From Salivita marina (GTDB lineage: Bacteria; Pseudomonadota; Gammaproteobacteria; Pseudomonadales; Azotimanducaceae), in contig JAYQNS010000002.1 of the NCBI GenBank assembly GCA_038144425.1, forward strand, positions 930,001 through 994,000: 64,000 nucleotides of DNA, read 5' to 3'. Positions 34,465-42,242 of the stretch are shown piece by piece. Made by a program: the position numbers and the translations under genes. Positions within the stretch are counted from its first letter, which is position 1, and each line of letters begins with the position of its first letter. The notes under the pieces are model-generated. The model was not told the origin of the DNA. It did no database searches and saw only the letters and a program-made list of their open reading frames with translations.

Positions 34465-34973
34465 GCAAAACCCGCGTAGTTTTCATTCTTTCCTTGGGGC
34501 TGAACCTGCTGGTGCTCGGCGCGGTGCTTGGCCATGCCTGGCGTGGGGGATTCGATCGGGGGCCGCCGCCCCTCAGCTGGGGGCTACGCAGTTTATCCCC
34601 GGAAGCACGGGCCCAGGTCATGCCCCGCCTCAGAGAGAACCTCCAGGAGAGCCGGGCCCATCGCCGCGCTCTTCGCCAGGCGGCGCGGGCGGTGGAGGCC
34701 GCGGTAGGGCGCGAACCCTTTGATCGACGGGGGCTTACGGAGGCCCTCACGGCGTTGCGAGGTGCGACGAATGCCTACCAGCAGCAAATGCATGAGCGCG
34801 CTTTAGCCGTGCTCGCGGAGCTTTCGCCCGAGGATCGCCGAGCTGTGGCGGCCCTGCTGCTTCGCCCAGGGCCCCACCGCCATGGCGCGCCGGGGCAGGG
34901 GGGGCGGCTCACCGGAGGTCGGCCACCGGGTCCACCATCGGTATTTGAACCGAGCGGGGGGCCCGCGCCGTGA
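34461..34973 (+). CDS. Periplasmic heavy-metal sensor-like protein (CnrX/Metal_resist family)
   Basis: This 170-residue protein has one N-terminal membrane anchor (VVFILSLGLNLLVLGAVLGHAW) and a helical periplasmic part: LSPEARAQVMPRLRENLQESRAHRRALRQAARAVEAAV then FDRRGLTEALTALRGATNAYQQQMHERALAVLAELSPEDRRAVAALLL. This arrangement is that of CnrX/CzcE-associated and ZraP-like metal sensors; the HR..HH cluster in GPHRHGAP may contact metal. In CnrYXH, CnrX passes metal signals to the anti-sigma factor. Here the EF-hand, sigma, membrane protein and sensor order resembles that logic. It overlaps DUF2834 (GTGA at 34970). Confidence 0.78.
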   Translation: MSKTRVVFILSLGLNLLVLGAVLGHAWRGGFDRGPPPLSWGLRSLSPEARAQVMPRLRENLQESRAHRRALRQAARAVEAAVGREPFDRRGLTEALTALRGATNAYQQQMHERALAVLAELSPEDRRAVAALLLRPGPHRHGAPGQGGRLTGGRPPGPPSVFEPSGGPAP

Positions 34974-35302
34974 GGGGAAGCAGCCTGTGGTTCAGCCTTG
35001 CGGCGCTGGGGGCGCTGCTGCCCTACGGAGTTTTCTGGCCCTTCCTTCAGGCCGAGGGGGGCGATTTTCCCGCGCTTTGAGGGCAGGTCGCGGCCAGCCC
35101 TGGATCGCAGTTTTTTGCCATGGATGTGCTGGTGTCAGGGCTGGTGCTCGCCCTATGGATCGTGAGCGACCGCCAGCCGGTCACGAGATCCCGGCGGTTC
35201 GCCTGCCTAGTAGGTCTGGGAAACATCGGGGTGTCCTTTGCCCTGCCTCTCTTTCTAGCCTTTCGTGCCGAAGCTGCGGACCAAGGTGAAGTCGCTTCGT
35301 AA
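34970..35302 (+). pseudogene. DUF2834 membrane protein interrupted by an in-frame TGA
   Basis: This frame of 110 codons has two membrane-rich halves. The first reads VRGSSLWFSLAALGALLPYG then FWPFLQAEGGDFPAL, the second GQVAASPGSQFFAMDVLVSG and on to GNIGVSFALPLFLAF. Both halves together match the DUF2834 pattern (PYG.F.PF, then FF..D..VS, ending LPLFL). A TGA at 35078-35080 separates them in the same frame. A TGA where the family commonly has a residue such as Trp suggests a G-to-A change or base error. Start GTG 34970 overlaps the preceding stop. No selenocysteine context is seen. Confidence 0.75.
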
Positions 35303-35320
35303 GACCGCAATACAACGAAA

Positions 35321-35343
35321 AAGGCCCCGCAGCGCGGGGCCTT
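35321..35343 (-). terminator. Rho-independent terminator of the PLP enzyme gene
   Basis: A perfect 10-bp stem (AAGGCCCCGC / GCGGGGCCTT) with a 3-nt loop is followed on the minus strand by TTTCG. It sits between the convergent genes ending at 35302 and 35363, and the T-run supports minus-strand termination. Confidence 0.85.
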
Positions 35344-35362
35344 CGCTATGCCAGGGAACTGC

Positions 35363-36715
35363 TTAGAGGCTCTTAATGGCCCCCGCAACGGCGTCGAGAG
35401 CCCCGGACACCACGGAGCGAGCGCTCGCCACGTTCATGCGCATGTAGCCATCGCTGCCTTCGCCGTAGACCGATCCGGCGTTTAGATAAACCCCTGCTTT
35501 GTAAGTTAGCCAATCCTGGAAGTTTTCTTCCGGGGTCTTTCCCCCGTACTGGGCCAGTTCGCTAGGATCAATCGCCTTGATCACCTTCTCGAAGTTCAGG
35601 AAGGTCATGAAAGTGCCTTCGTTTCGCACGTAACCCACCTGGGGCATTTTTGCCTTGACGGTCTGCTCCACGAGATCGTGGGTGCCGTCGATATAGTCCC
35701 GGGCTTGATCAAACCAGTCCTGTCCTTCAGCGTAGGCGGCTTCGTTCGCCACCACCCCGAGAGTAGATAGCTCGGCGCGGTGATACTGCTTAACCCGCTC
35801 CAGAAGCACCGGACTCTTCGAGTAAAAGTAGGCGTTCTTCATGCCCGCCAGATTGAAGGTTTTGCTAATGGCGTTACAGGTGATGCTGTTTTCCACCACC
35901 GCTCGATCTTTCAGGGTCGCGAAGGGGACATAGCGGTGGCCCTTGCGCACAAAGTCGCCGTGGATCTCGTCCGACAGCACCACGATCTTTTTTTCCAGGG
36001 CGAGGCGCCCGAGGCGCAGCAGCTCTTCTTCCCGCCATACGTTGCCTGTGGGGTTCTGTGGGTTGCAGAGAATGAGCACCCGCACGTCTGACGTCATCTT
36101 CCGTTCCAGATCCGCCCAGTCAATCTCAAAGCGGCCGTTTTTGAGGGTCATGGGGCTGTCGACGGAATCGATCCGAGCGGCCTTAACCATGCCGTAAAAG
36201 CCGGAGTAGGCCGGGCTCATGATGAGCGCCTTGTTGTTCCGCGGCACGAGGGTGCGCAGGGCGGCGATCATGCCCGGGTAGACCCCGTCGGAGATCACCA
36301 GCTCCCGGGGATCGAGATCGAGGCCGTGGCGCTCACCGTTCCATTTGATAATGCCGTCCCGGAGCCCGTCCGTAGAGGCCATGTAGCCCCAGGTGTGATG
36401 TTGCACGCGGGCGGTAAGGGCTTCCGTAATGCAGGGGGCACACTCGAAATCCATGGTGGCCACGCCCATGCCGTAGCGGAAGACGCCCTCCGGGAAGTCC
36501 CGGGAGGGGCCATCCCAGCGGGCCGTATTGGTATTTCGCCGGTCGTAGACCGTGTCGAAATCGTAACGCCCACCCTTCATGGGAATGTGGTTGCTGCCGG
36601 CTGCCTGGGCGCTTGGGCTGCCCGCGAGGGCGACACCCCCGCTGGCCCCGGCCAGGGCCGTGAGCCCCGCACTTTGAAGAAAGCTACGACGGTTGAAGCC
36701 CGTAGATGCGCTCAT
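35363..36715 (-). CDS. Tat-exported PLP-dependent aminotransferase/C-S lyase (MalY/PatB-like)
   Basis: This fold-type I PLP enzyme of 450 residues starts with a twin-arginine signal, NRRSFLQSAGLTALAGASGG (R-R-x-F-L). The PLP lysine is in CNAISKTFNLAGMKNAY, and LILCNPQNPTGNVW and LSDEIHGDF are the standard class I motifs. MalY/PatB relatives act as cystathionine or cysteine-S-conjugate beta-lyases. The cofactor is loaded in the cytosol, so Tat transport of the folded enzyme is expected, which makes it a periplasmic enzyme. Class I/II aminotransferase activity is the alternative. Terminator at 35321-35343. Confidence 0.87.
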   Translation of the reverse strand: MSASTGFNRRSFLQSAGLTALAGASGGVALAGSPSAQAAGSNHIPMKGGRYDFDTVYDRRNTNTARWDGPSRDFPEGVFRYGMGVATMDFECAPCITEALTARVQHHTWGYMASTDGLRDGIIKWNGERHGLDLDPRELVISDGVYPGMIAALRTLVPRNNKALIMSPAYSGFYGMVKAARIDSVDSPMTLKNGRFEIDWADLERKMTSDVRVLILCNPQNPTGNVWREEELLRLGRLALEKKIVVLSDEIHGDFVRKGHRYVPFATLKDRAVVENSITCNAISKTFNLAGMKNAYFYSKSPVLLERVKQYHRAELSTLGVVANEAAYAEGQDWFDQARDYIDGTHDLVEQTVKAKMPQVGYVRNEGTFMTFLNFEKVIKAIDPSELAQYGGKTPEENFQDWLTYKAGVYLNAGSVYGEGSDGYMRMNVASARSVVSGALDAVAGAIKSL

Positions 36716-36795
36716 GTGGTTCCCCTTATTAATGCCGTGACGTTTAGCGCCACTTATCGGTATGTTCTAGTTCTGAGCATAGTACGGACAGCCAT

Positions 36796-36815
36796 AAACC
36801 GAAACGCTTCGGTTT
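36796..36815. promoter_or_regulatory. Candidate LacI-family operator palindrome
   Basis: The 20-bp perfect inverted repeat AAACCGAA, ACGC, TTCGGTTT lies in the 157-bp gap between the divergent PLP enzyme gene and the D-aminoacylase-like gene. Its core AAACGCTT agrees with the AAnCGnTT half of LacI-family sites. No LacI-family gene is in the window, so the regulator is inferred only. Confidence 0.5.
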
Positions 36816-36872
36816 GTAGAACTTCTGTGCACTTGAACCGAGTTAGGCGATCGGTTTTTCCTGGGAGGGGCC

Positions 36873-38393
36873 ATGGGGACGAAGGAATGGGCTGCGTTGT
36901 TAACGCTCTGCTTGGGCAGCGGCGCCGTCGCGGCCCCGGGCTACGATTGGGTGCTGACCGGCGCTCGCGTAATGGATCCGGCTTCTGGCTTTGATGGGGT
37001 AGCCAACGTCGCCCTCGCGGGCGATCGCATCGCCGCGATCAGCGAGGCACCACTCACCGGCGCCGAGGCCACGGGCGCTCGGCGAATTGACGCGAGGGGA
37101 CTGGTGCTGGCGCCTGGGTTCATTGATACGCACTACCACGGCACCTTGCCCATTCACTATCGCCTCGCTCTTCGCAACGGCGTTACCTCCATCATGGATC
37201 TTGAATTTGGGACCTTGGGGGACGAGGTCGGGGCCTGGTATGAGGAACGCACCGGCTCATCGCTCATCAATTTTGGGACCGCGTCCAGCCACGAGCTGGC
37301 CCGAGCGGCGGTACTCGACGGGGTCCGGGCCCGCGATACCTCGGAGGCCGTGAAGGCGCGCCGAGCTCCCCGGTGGAGCCGAGCCGTGGCGACGGACGGC
37401 GAGCAGGGAGCGATTCTTAAAATGCTGGAGGAGGGCCTTCAAGCGGGTGCTCTGGGTGTGGGGTCGACGCTCGGCTACATGCCTGGGGTGACCGGGAAAG
37501 GCCTCTACGATATTCAGGCCCTGGCGGGACGCTATGGCCGACAGATTTCGGTGCACCTGCGGCGCACGCCTGGAACAGACATTGACGAAATTAACGGCGC
37601 CCAGGAAATCCTGGCGAATGCCGTGGCCTTGAAGGCCCCCGCCATGATCAATCACTTCAACAATCCTGGCTGGCGCCAGGTCCATAGGCTGCTCCGAGCG
37701 CTCCAGGCGCAGGGTCACAACGTTTGGGGGGAGATCTACCCCTATGCGGCGGGCTCCACGACGATCAATGCGGTGTTCTTTGAGCGCGCGAATTGGGTGG
37801 AGCGCTTGGGGCGGCGCTATGAGGATATTTTCGACCCTACGGCGCAGCGATTTTTGGATGAGGAGAGCTTCCTCACGCTCCGGGAGCGCGACCCTACCCA
37901 CGTGGTGATCGCTTACAAAATGCCTGAGGCGGAGGTCGTTCAATGGTTGGGCTTGCCCGGGACCACCTTGGCAAGCGATGGCTTGCCAGCGCTGCAGCCC
38001 TTCCCCCTCGATATGCCCCTCGAGGATCTGCCCAATGCCCACCCCCGAGCGGCGGGGACCTACGCTAAGGCCCTACGGCTGGCGCGGGAGCATGGCTTGC
38101 CCCTCATGCCTATTCTTCGTCAAACCAGCACGGAAAGCGCGGAGCGCTTGGCGGCCTTGGGCCTCTCTGCTATGGAAGAGCGGGGTCGGGTCCAGGTGGA
38201 TGCCATCGCCGATCTGGTGCTCTTTGATCCTGCGACCGTAAGCGATCACAGCACCTACGCGGAGGGCAGTCGGCCGGCCACGGGCGTTGCCTATGTGTTC
38301 GTCGCTGGCCAGCCCGTGGTGAAGGCAGATCGGGTAGACCTTGGCGCAACGCCCGGGAGGGCGCTGCGCTTTCCCCCGGTTTCGCCCCGATGA
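36873..38393 (+). CDS. Exported amidohydrolase, D-aminoacylase-like
   Basis: This 506-residue protein has a signal peptide (WAALLTLCLGSGAVAA) and the urease-type amidohydrolase fold. PGFIDTHYHG carries the HxH metal ligands, ILKMLEEGLQAGALGVGSTLGYMPG and ISVHLRR give the middle block, and DAIADLVLFDPATV is the C-terminal beta-domain. D-aminoacylases remove acyl groups from N-acyl-D-amino acids. The extracytoplasmic location would suit scavenging of such compounds, but the substrate is inferred from family only. ATG 36873 follows GGGAGG. It overlaps the MOSC gene (ATGA at 38390) and is likely co-transcribed with it. Confidence 0.85.
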   Translation: MGTKEWAALLTLCLGSGAVAAPGYDWVLTGARVMDPASGFDGVANVALAGDRIAAISEAPLTGAEATGARRIDARGLVLAPGFIDTHYHGTLPIHYRLALRNGVTSIMDLEFGTLGDEVGAWYEERTGSSLINFGTASSHELARAAVLDGVRARDTSEAVKARRAPRWSRAVATDGEQGAILKMLEEGLQAGALGVGSTLGYMPGVTGKGLYDIQALAGRYGRQISVHLRRTPGTDIDEINGAQEILANAVALKAPAMINHFNNPGWRQVHRLLRALQAQGHNVWGEIYPYAAGSTTINAVFFERANWVERLGRRYEDIFDPTAQRFLDEESFLTLRERDPTHVVIAYKMPEAEVVQWLGLPGTTLASDGLPALQPFPLDMPLEDLPNAHPRAAGTYAKALRLAREHGLPLMPILRQTSTESAERLAALGLSAMEERGRVQVDAIADLVLFDPATVSDHSTYAEGSRPATGVAYVFVAGQPVVKADRVDLGATPGRALRFPPVSPR

Positions 38394-39091
38394 CTTCCCT
38401 CTCCGGACTATTCCGCTACCCGGTCAAGAGCATGGGTGGGGAAGCTCTGAGCCATAGCGAAGTTGGCGCCGCGGGCTTGCCGGGAGATCGCGGCTGGGCC
38501 CTCAGCGATGGGGATCGGGGCGCGGGGCAGGGGGCAAAACGCTACCCGGCCCTCATGGGCTATGAGGCACGCTATTTGGAGCCCCCGGGGGTGGCCGCCC
38601 CCTGGCCCCCGGTGGCGCTTCAAGCGCCGACCGGGGAAACGCGGCGGAGTGATGATCCGGCGCTGGACCGTTGGCTCAGCGATGGGCTGGGGAGCCCCCT
38701 ATGCCTCAAGGCTCAGACCGGCTCTGCGCCGTACTTTGATGATGCGCCGCTCCTTTTGATGTCCGAAGCTTCCCTGACGGCGGCAGCGGCCCTGAGCCCC
38801 GGCGCGGGAGAGCTACGCCGCTTTCGGCCAAACTTTTTAGTCACGGGTACGGAGCCCGGCTTTCCCGAGGATGAGTGGGTGGGGCGGCGCTTCCGCCTTG
38901 GCTCGGCCGCCTTTGAGGTGCGCAAGCGCTGCCCCCGGTGCGTGATGACCACGCTCGCTTTTAGGGATGTGCCCGAGGATCGGAGTGTGCTCTTCGCTCT
39001 TCGGTCGCAGCGGCAAAGCAGCCTGGGGGTATATCTTTCCGTGGTGCAGCCGGGCACCGTGACCCTCGGCGATTCCCTTCACTGGCTTTAG
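38390..39091 (+). CDS. MOSC domain-containing protein
   Basis: This 233-residue protein has an MOSC N-terminal beta-barrel (LFRYPVKSMGGEAL, GLPGDRGWALSDG) and a MOSC domain ending RKRCPRCVMTTLAFRDVPEDRSVLF. The conserved Cys in KRCPRC is the proposed sulfur or molybdenum-cofactor contact. MOSC proteins are often molybdenum-cofactor enzymes of the mARC type (amidoxime or N-hydroxyl reduction), which the size also fits. Start overlaps the amidohydrolase; the epoxide-hydrolase gene begins 9 bp after it. Confidence 0.87.
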   Translation: MTSLSGLFRYPVKSMGGEALSHSEVGAAGLPGDRGWALSDGDRGAGQGAKRYPALMGYEARYLEPPGVAAPWPPVALQAPTGETRRSDDPALDRWLSDGLGSPLCLKAQTGSAPYFDDAPLLLMSEASLTAAAALSPGAGELRRFRPNFLVTGTEPGFPEDEWVGRRFRLGSAAFEVRKRCPRCVMTTLAFRDVPEDRSVLFALRSQRQSSLGVYLSVVQPGTVTLGDSLHWL

Positions 39092-39100
39092 GAGGACGGT

Positions 39101-40054
39101 GTGCAGCAGCTAGAGGTCAGGGGCGCCGCGGGCCCCCTAGCGGTAACGGTAGAGGGGGCCGGTCCCCTTATTTTGTGCGTCCATGGCTGGCCCGAGCTCG
39201 CCTATTCCTGGCGTCACCAGGGCACCTATTTCGCTTCCCAGGGCTATACGGTGGCAGCCCTGGACGTGCGGGGCTATGGCGGCAGCGTTAAGCCGTCAGA
39301 AGTGGCGGCCTACACGCTCCCGGCGCTGGCAGCGGATGTGGCGGCGGTGGCGGCGGCCTTGGCGCCAGAGCCTGCCGTGCTCTTTGGCCATGACTGGGGC
39401 GCGCCCATCGCCTATCACACGGCGCTGCTGCACCCCGAGAGGTTTCGGGCCGTAGCGGGTCTCAGCGTACCCTTCAGTCCCCCGAGCTCCACCCCCTTCA
39501 TCGAGGTGGCCGAGGCGCTCTATGCCGATCGCTTTTTCTATCAGAACTACTTCCAGGCGCCAGGGGTGGCGGAGCAAGAGCTAGAAGCGGATCCGGAAGA
39601 TTCCCTCGCGCGAATTTACTTTGCCCTTTCTGGGGATGCTCCTCTGGATTTGTGGCTGCAGCACAAAGGGAAGGGGGCGGGCCTTCTAGAGGCCCTCCCG
39701 CGCCCGGAACCCTTTCCCGCGTGGATGGGCGCTGAGGATCTTGCCGTGTACGCCCACGCCTTTCGCGCCGGGGGCTTTCGGGGGCCGCTGAATCGCTATC
39801 GGGCCCAGCGCTTAGATGCGGAGCAGCTTGCGCCGCAGCACGGGGCGCTTCTGCAGCAGCCTAGCTGCTTCATCGGGGGGGAGCGGGACGCGGTGCGGCA
39901 TTTTATCCCGGGCATGGATCTCTACGCCGATCCTGGCGCCGGCTGCGCGGATTTCCGCGGGGCCACCCTAATCCCTGGCGCGGGCCACTGGGTGCAGCAG
40001 GAGGCCCCAGAGCCGTGCAATCAAGCCCTGGACGCGTTTCTTCGAGGTCTGTAA
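39101..40054 (+). CDS. Alpha/beta hydrolase, epoxide hydrolase-like
   Basis: This 317-residue hydrolase starts with GTG 39101 behind TTTAGGAGGACG. The oxyanion block is LCVHGWPELAYSWRHQ, the nucleophile is in FGHDWGAPIAYHTALLHPERF (Asp), and the catalytic His is in IPGAGHWVQQEAPE. HGWPE followed by the D nucleophile and HWVQQEAP is the epoxide hydrolase pattern. It is distinct from the second such protein at 45160, with the same ending but a different middle. The substrate is unknown. Confidence 0.87.
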   Translation: MQQLEVRGAAGPLAVTVEGAGPLILCVHGWPELAYSWRHQGTYFASQGYTVAALDVRGYGGSVKPSEVAAYTLPALAADVAAVAAALAPEPAVLFGHDWGAPIAYHTALLHPERFRAVAGLSVPFSPPSSTPFIEVAEALYADRFFYQNYFQAPGVAEQELEADPEDSLARIYFALSGDAPLDLWLQHKGKGAGLLEALPRPEPFPAWMGAEDLAVYAHAFRAGGFRGPLNRYRAQRLDAEQLAPQHGALLQQPSCFIGGERDAVRHFIPGMDLYADPGAGCADFRGATLIPGAGHWVQQEAPEPCNQALDAFLRGL

Positions 40055-40130
40055 GCCACACCCCATGGCTTGCCCAGGGGCCATAGGGTACGGTTGGGGA
40101 GAATCAGCCGGGCCCGGGGGAGGGCACTTC

Positions 40131-41132
40131 ATGGACGACAGCACAGCCGTGGCCCCTGCGCCTTTCGCACCCCAGTACACGCCGCTGGAGTTTACCGGCG
40201 AGGGCTGGGTTTACTTCCGCATTTGGGTGGTCAATGTAGCCCTCACCGTGGTCACTCTTGGCATCTACTCCGCCTGGGCCAAGGTGCGGATGAACCGCTA
40301 TTTCTACGGGCATACGCAGCTGGCGGGGGCAAGCTTTGAGTATCTCGCGGAGCCTCTGGCTATTCTCAAGGGGCGGATCGTCGCCGTACTCGCCTTGCTG
40401 ATCTATAGCGCCGTTACCCAGTCCCCCTCACTTTGGGCGCTGATTCCGCCCCTGCTGTTTATGTTTGCCTTACCGTGGCTCGTGAATCGTTCCCTCGCCT
40501 TCCGGCTCGCCAATACGCGCTACCGTAACGTGCGCTTCTCCTTTACCGGGGCCTATGGGCCCGGTTTTAAGGTCCACGTGCTCTGGCTTCTTGCCGCAGG
40601 TCTCACCCTGGGGGCGCTGCTTCCCCTGGCCATGCAGAGGCAGCAGCGCTTTATGGTCGAGCATACGCGTTACGGTCTTAGCGAATTTTCTTCCGAGCTG
40701 CCCAGCGGCGCCTTTTACGCCCCGGCGCTCCAGGGGCTTGGGATTCTCTTGGTCGCGGGGGCCCTCTCGGCCCTGCTGCCCGCGGTAGCGGCCCTGGCTC
40801 TGGCCCTTGGTGGCCTCATGGCCTACGCCCACTTCTCCGCCCAAACCTTGAATCGCGTGCTCGGGGCAAGCGCGCTTGGGGGTCATCGCTTTGAGGGGCG
40901 CCTGGAGACCCTCCCCTGGGCCTGGGTGCTCATCAGCAATGCCGTACTGGTGGCCCTCTCCCTGGGTCTGGCCATTCCCTGGGCACGGATCCGCGCAGCA
41001 CGCTATCGGCTCAGTCACGTGGGGATCTGGATCGACGGTGATCTGGAAAGCTTCCTCGCCGCCGAGGTCGCGCAAAGCTCGGCCCTTGGGGAGGAGCTCG
41101 GGGAAGCCTTCGATCTGGATATTGGCCTTTGA
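40131..41132 (+). CDS. DUF898/YjgN family membrane protein
   Basis: This 333-residue multispanning protein of the YjgN family has no known function. The N-terminus PLEFTGEGWVYFRIWVVNVALTVVTLGIYSAWAKVRMNRYFYGHTQL is the family hallmark, with ANTRYRNVRFSFTGAYG following. The ATG at 40131 precedes this motif; earlier starts from 40065 add no family sequence. It overlaps the M48 peptidase gene (TTGA at 41129), an arrangement also seen for other DUF898 and M48 genes. Confidence 0.88.
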   Translation: MDDSTAVAPAPFAPQYTPLEFTGEGWVYFRIWVVNVALTVVTLGIYSAWAKVRMNRYFYGHTQLAGASFEYLAEPLAILKGRIVAVLALLIYSAVTQSPSLWALIPPLLFMFALPWLVNRSLAFRLANTRYRNVRFSFTGAYGPGFKVHVLWLLAAGLTLGALLPLAMQRQQRFMVEHTRYGLSEFSSELPSGAFYAPALQGLGILLVAGALSALLPAVAALALALGGLMAYAHFSAQTLNRVLGASALGGHRFEGRLETLPWAWVLISNAVLVALSLGLAIPWARIRAARYRLSHVGIWIDGDLESFLAAEVAQSSALGEELGEAFDLDIGL

Positions 41133-42169
41133 GGGTAGGGGTCCAGGGCCAGCTCTACGGGGTATCCGGTAGCCGCAGCGTAGCCGTGTGGCTTGACCGG
41201 GAAGGCGAGACGCTGCGCTGGTGTAGCGAGACGGGGCAGGCCCTCGCCGCCGCGCCCCTGGACGCCTGCGAGTTTTCCGACGCTCCGGGGGGCGCGGCCG
41301 CTTTCGTGACACTCCCCGATGGGCAGCGCTTCGAGACTCGGGATGGGGCGGGCCTTCTAGCCCTCGGGGCGGGCCCTGCGGGCTTTCAACGCTCCTGGCT
41401 AAGCCGGCTGGAAGGCCATGGGGGCGCCGTGGCCCTAGCGGTCTTGGTGACGGCGCTGCTGCTCTATGCCGGCATCCGCTTTGCAGTGCCGGCGATCGCC
41501 GAAGAGGTCGCCGAGGCCGTGCCTCCTTCCGTGGCCCAGGGGATGGACCGGGCCGTGCTCCGGGGCTTTGATGAAGGGGTCCTTGCGCCTTCCCGCCTAA
41601 CCCTCGCAGACCGCCAACGAATTGAAGCTCTGTTGGTACCGTTAATTCCTGGCGCGCCCTCCCACGTGCGCCCTGCGCTGGCCTTTCGCGACGGCGGGAA
41701 GACGGTGGGCGCCAATGCCTTTGCCCTCCCTGGTGGCCAAATTGTTGTTACCGATGCCCTGGTTCAGCTGCTAAGCGACGCCGAGCTTCAGGCCGTGCTC
41801 GCCCATGAGCTGAGCCACGGCGCTGAGCGCCACGGCCTTCGGCGAGGGCTCCAGTTTTCTGGCCTTGCGGTGCTTTGGAGCTGGGTCACGGGGGATCTTG
41901 GGGCGCTGCTCACCATCCTTCCCGTCACCCTTCTCGAATTATCCTATGCCCGGGATTTCGAGTTTGAGGCCGATGCTCAGGCCGTGGAGCGCTTGTGGGC
42001 CATTGGGCAGGACCCAGAGGTTTTGGCTCAGGCCTTGGGGCGGCTGAGCCCCGACGGCACTGAAACGGGGTCTCCAGGATATCTGTCGACCCACCCCCCA
42101 ACGGCGGAGCGGCTAGCCGCCTTGGCCGCCGCGGTGGAGCGGGTGAGAGGGCGGGAGGGGGTTCTTTGA
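41129..42169 (+). CDS. M48 family zinc metallopeptidase, membrane-associated
   Basis: This 346-residue protease has an N-terminal beta-like domain (LYGVSGSRSVAVWLDREGE) and one membrane segment (AVALAVLVTALLLYAGIRF). The M48 catalytic part has AFALPGGQIVVTDALVQLLSDAELQAVLAHELSHGAERHG with H226, E227 and H230 as the HEXXH zinc site. YARDFEFEADAQAVE adds the third ligand Glu. The start is TTG 41129, coupled to the DUF898 stop. It may handle membrane-protein quality control. Confidence 0.87.
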   Translation: MRVGVQGQLYGVSGSRSVAVWLDREGETLRWCSETGQALAAAPLDACEFSDAPGGAAAFVTLPDGQRFETRDGAGLLALGAGPAGFQRSWLSRLEGHGGAVALAVLVTALLLYAGIRFAVPAIAEEVAEAVPPSVAQGMDRAVLRGFDEGVLAPSRLTLADRQRIEALLVPLIPGAPSHVRPALAFRDGGKTVGANAFALPGGQIVVTDALVQLLSDAELQAVLAHELSHGAERHGLRRGLQFSGLAVLWSWVTGDLGALLTILPVTLLELSYARDFEFEADAQAVERLWAIGQDPEVLAQALGRLSPDGTETGSPGYLSTHPPTAERLAALAAAVERVRGREGVL

Positions 42170-42178
42170 TAAAGTAGT

Positions 42179-42193
42179 TGCGAATCATTCGCA
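42179..42193. promoter_or_regulatory. Fur-type box, perfect 7-1-7 palindrome
   Basis: TGCGAAT, C, ATTCGCA is an exact inverted repeat in the AAT/ATT context of Fur sites. It lies 49 bp before the start codon of the TonB-dependent siderophore receptor, where iron repression is expected. Confidence 0.7.
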
Positions 42194-42242
42194 TTCGCGC
42201 TTAAATGCTCCCGTGATCTTAACCCCACAGGAGCTCTCCCCG

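Noticed and set aside
35078..35080. Selenocysteine or Trp recoding of TGA
   Set aside because: No selenoprotein family and no obvious stem-loop behind the codon; TGA is used as a normal stop in neighbouring genes.
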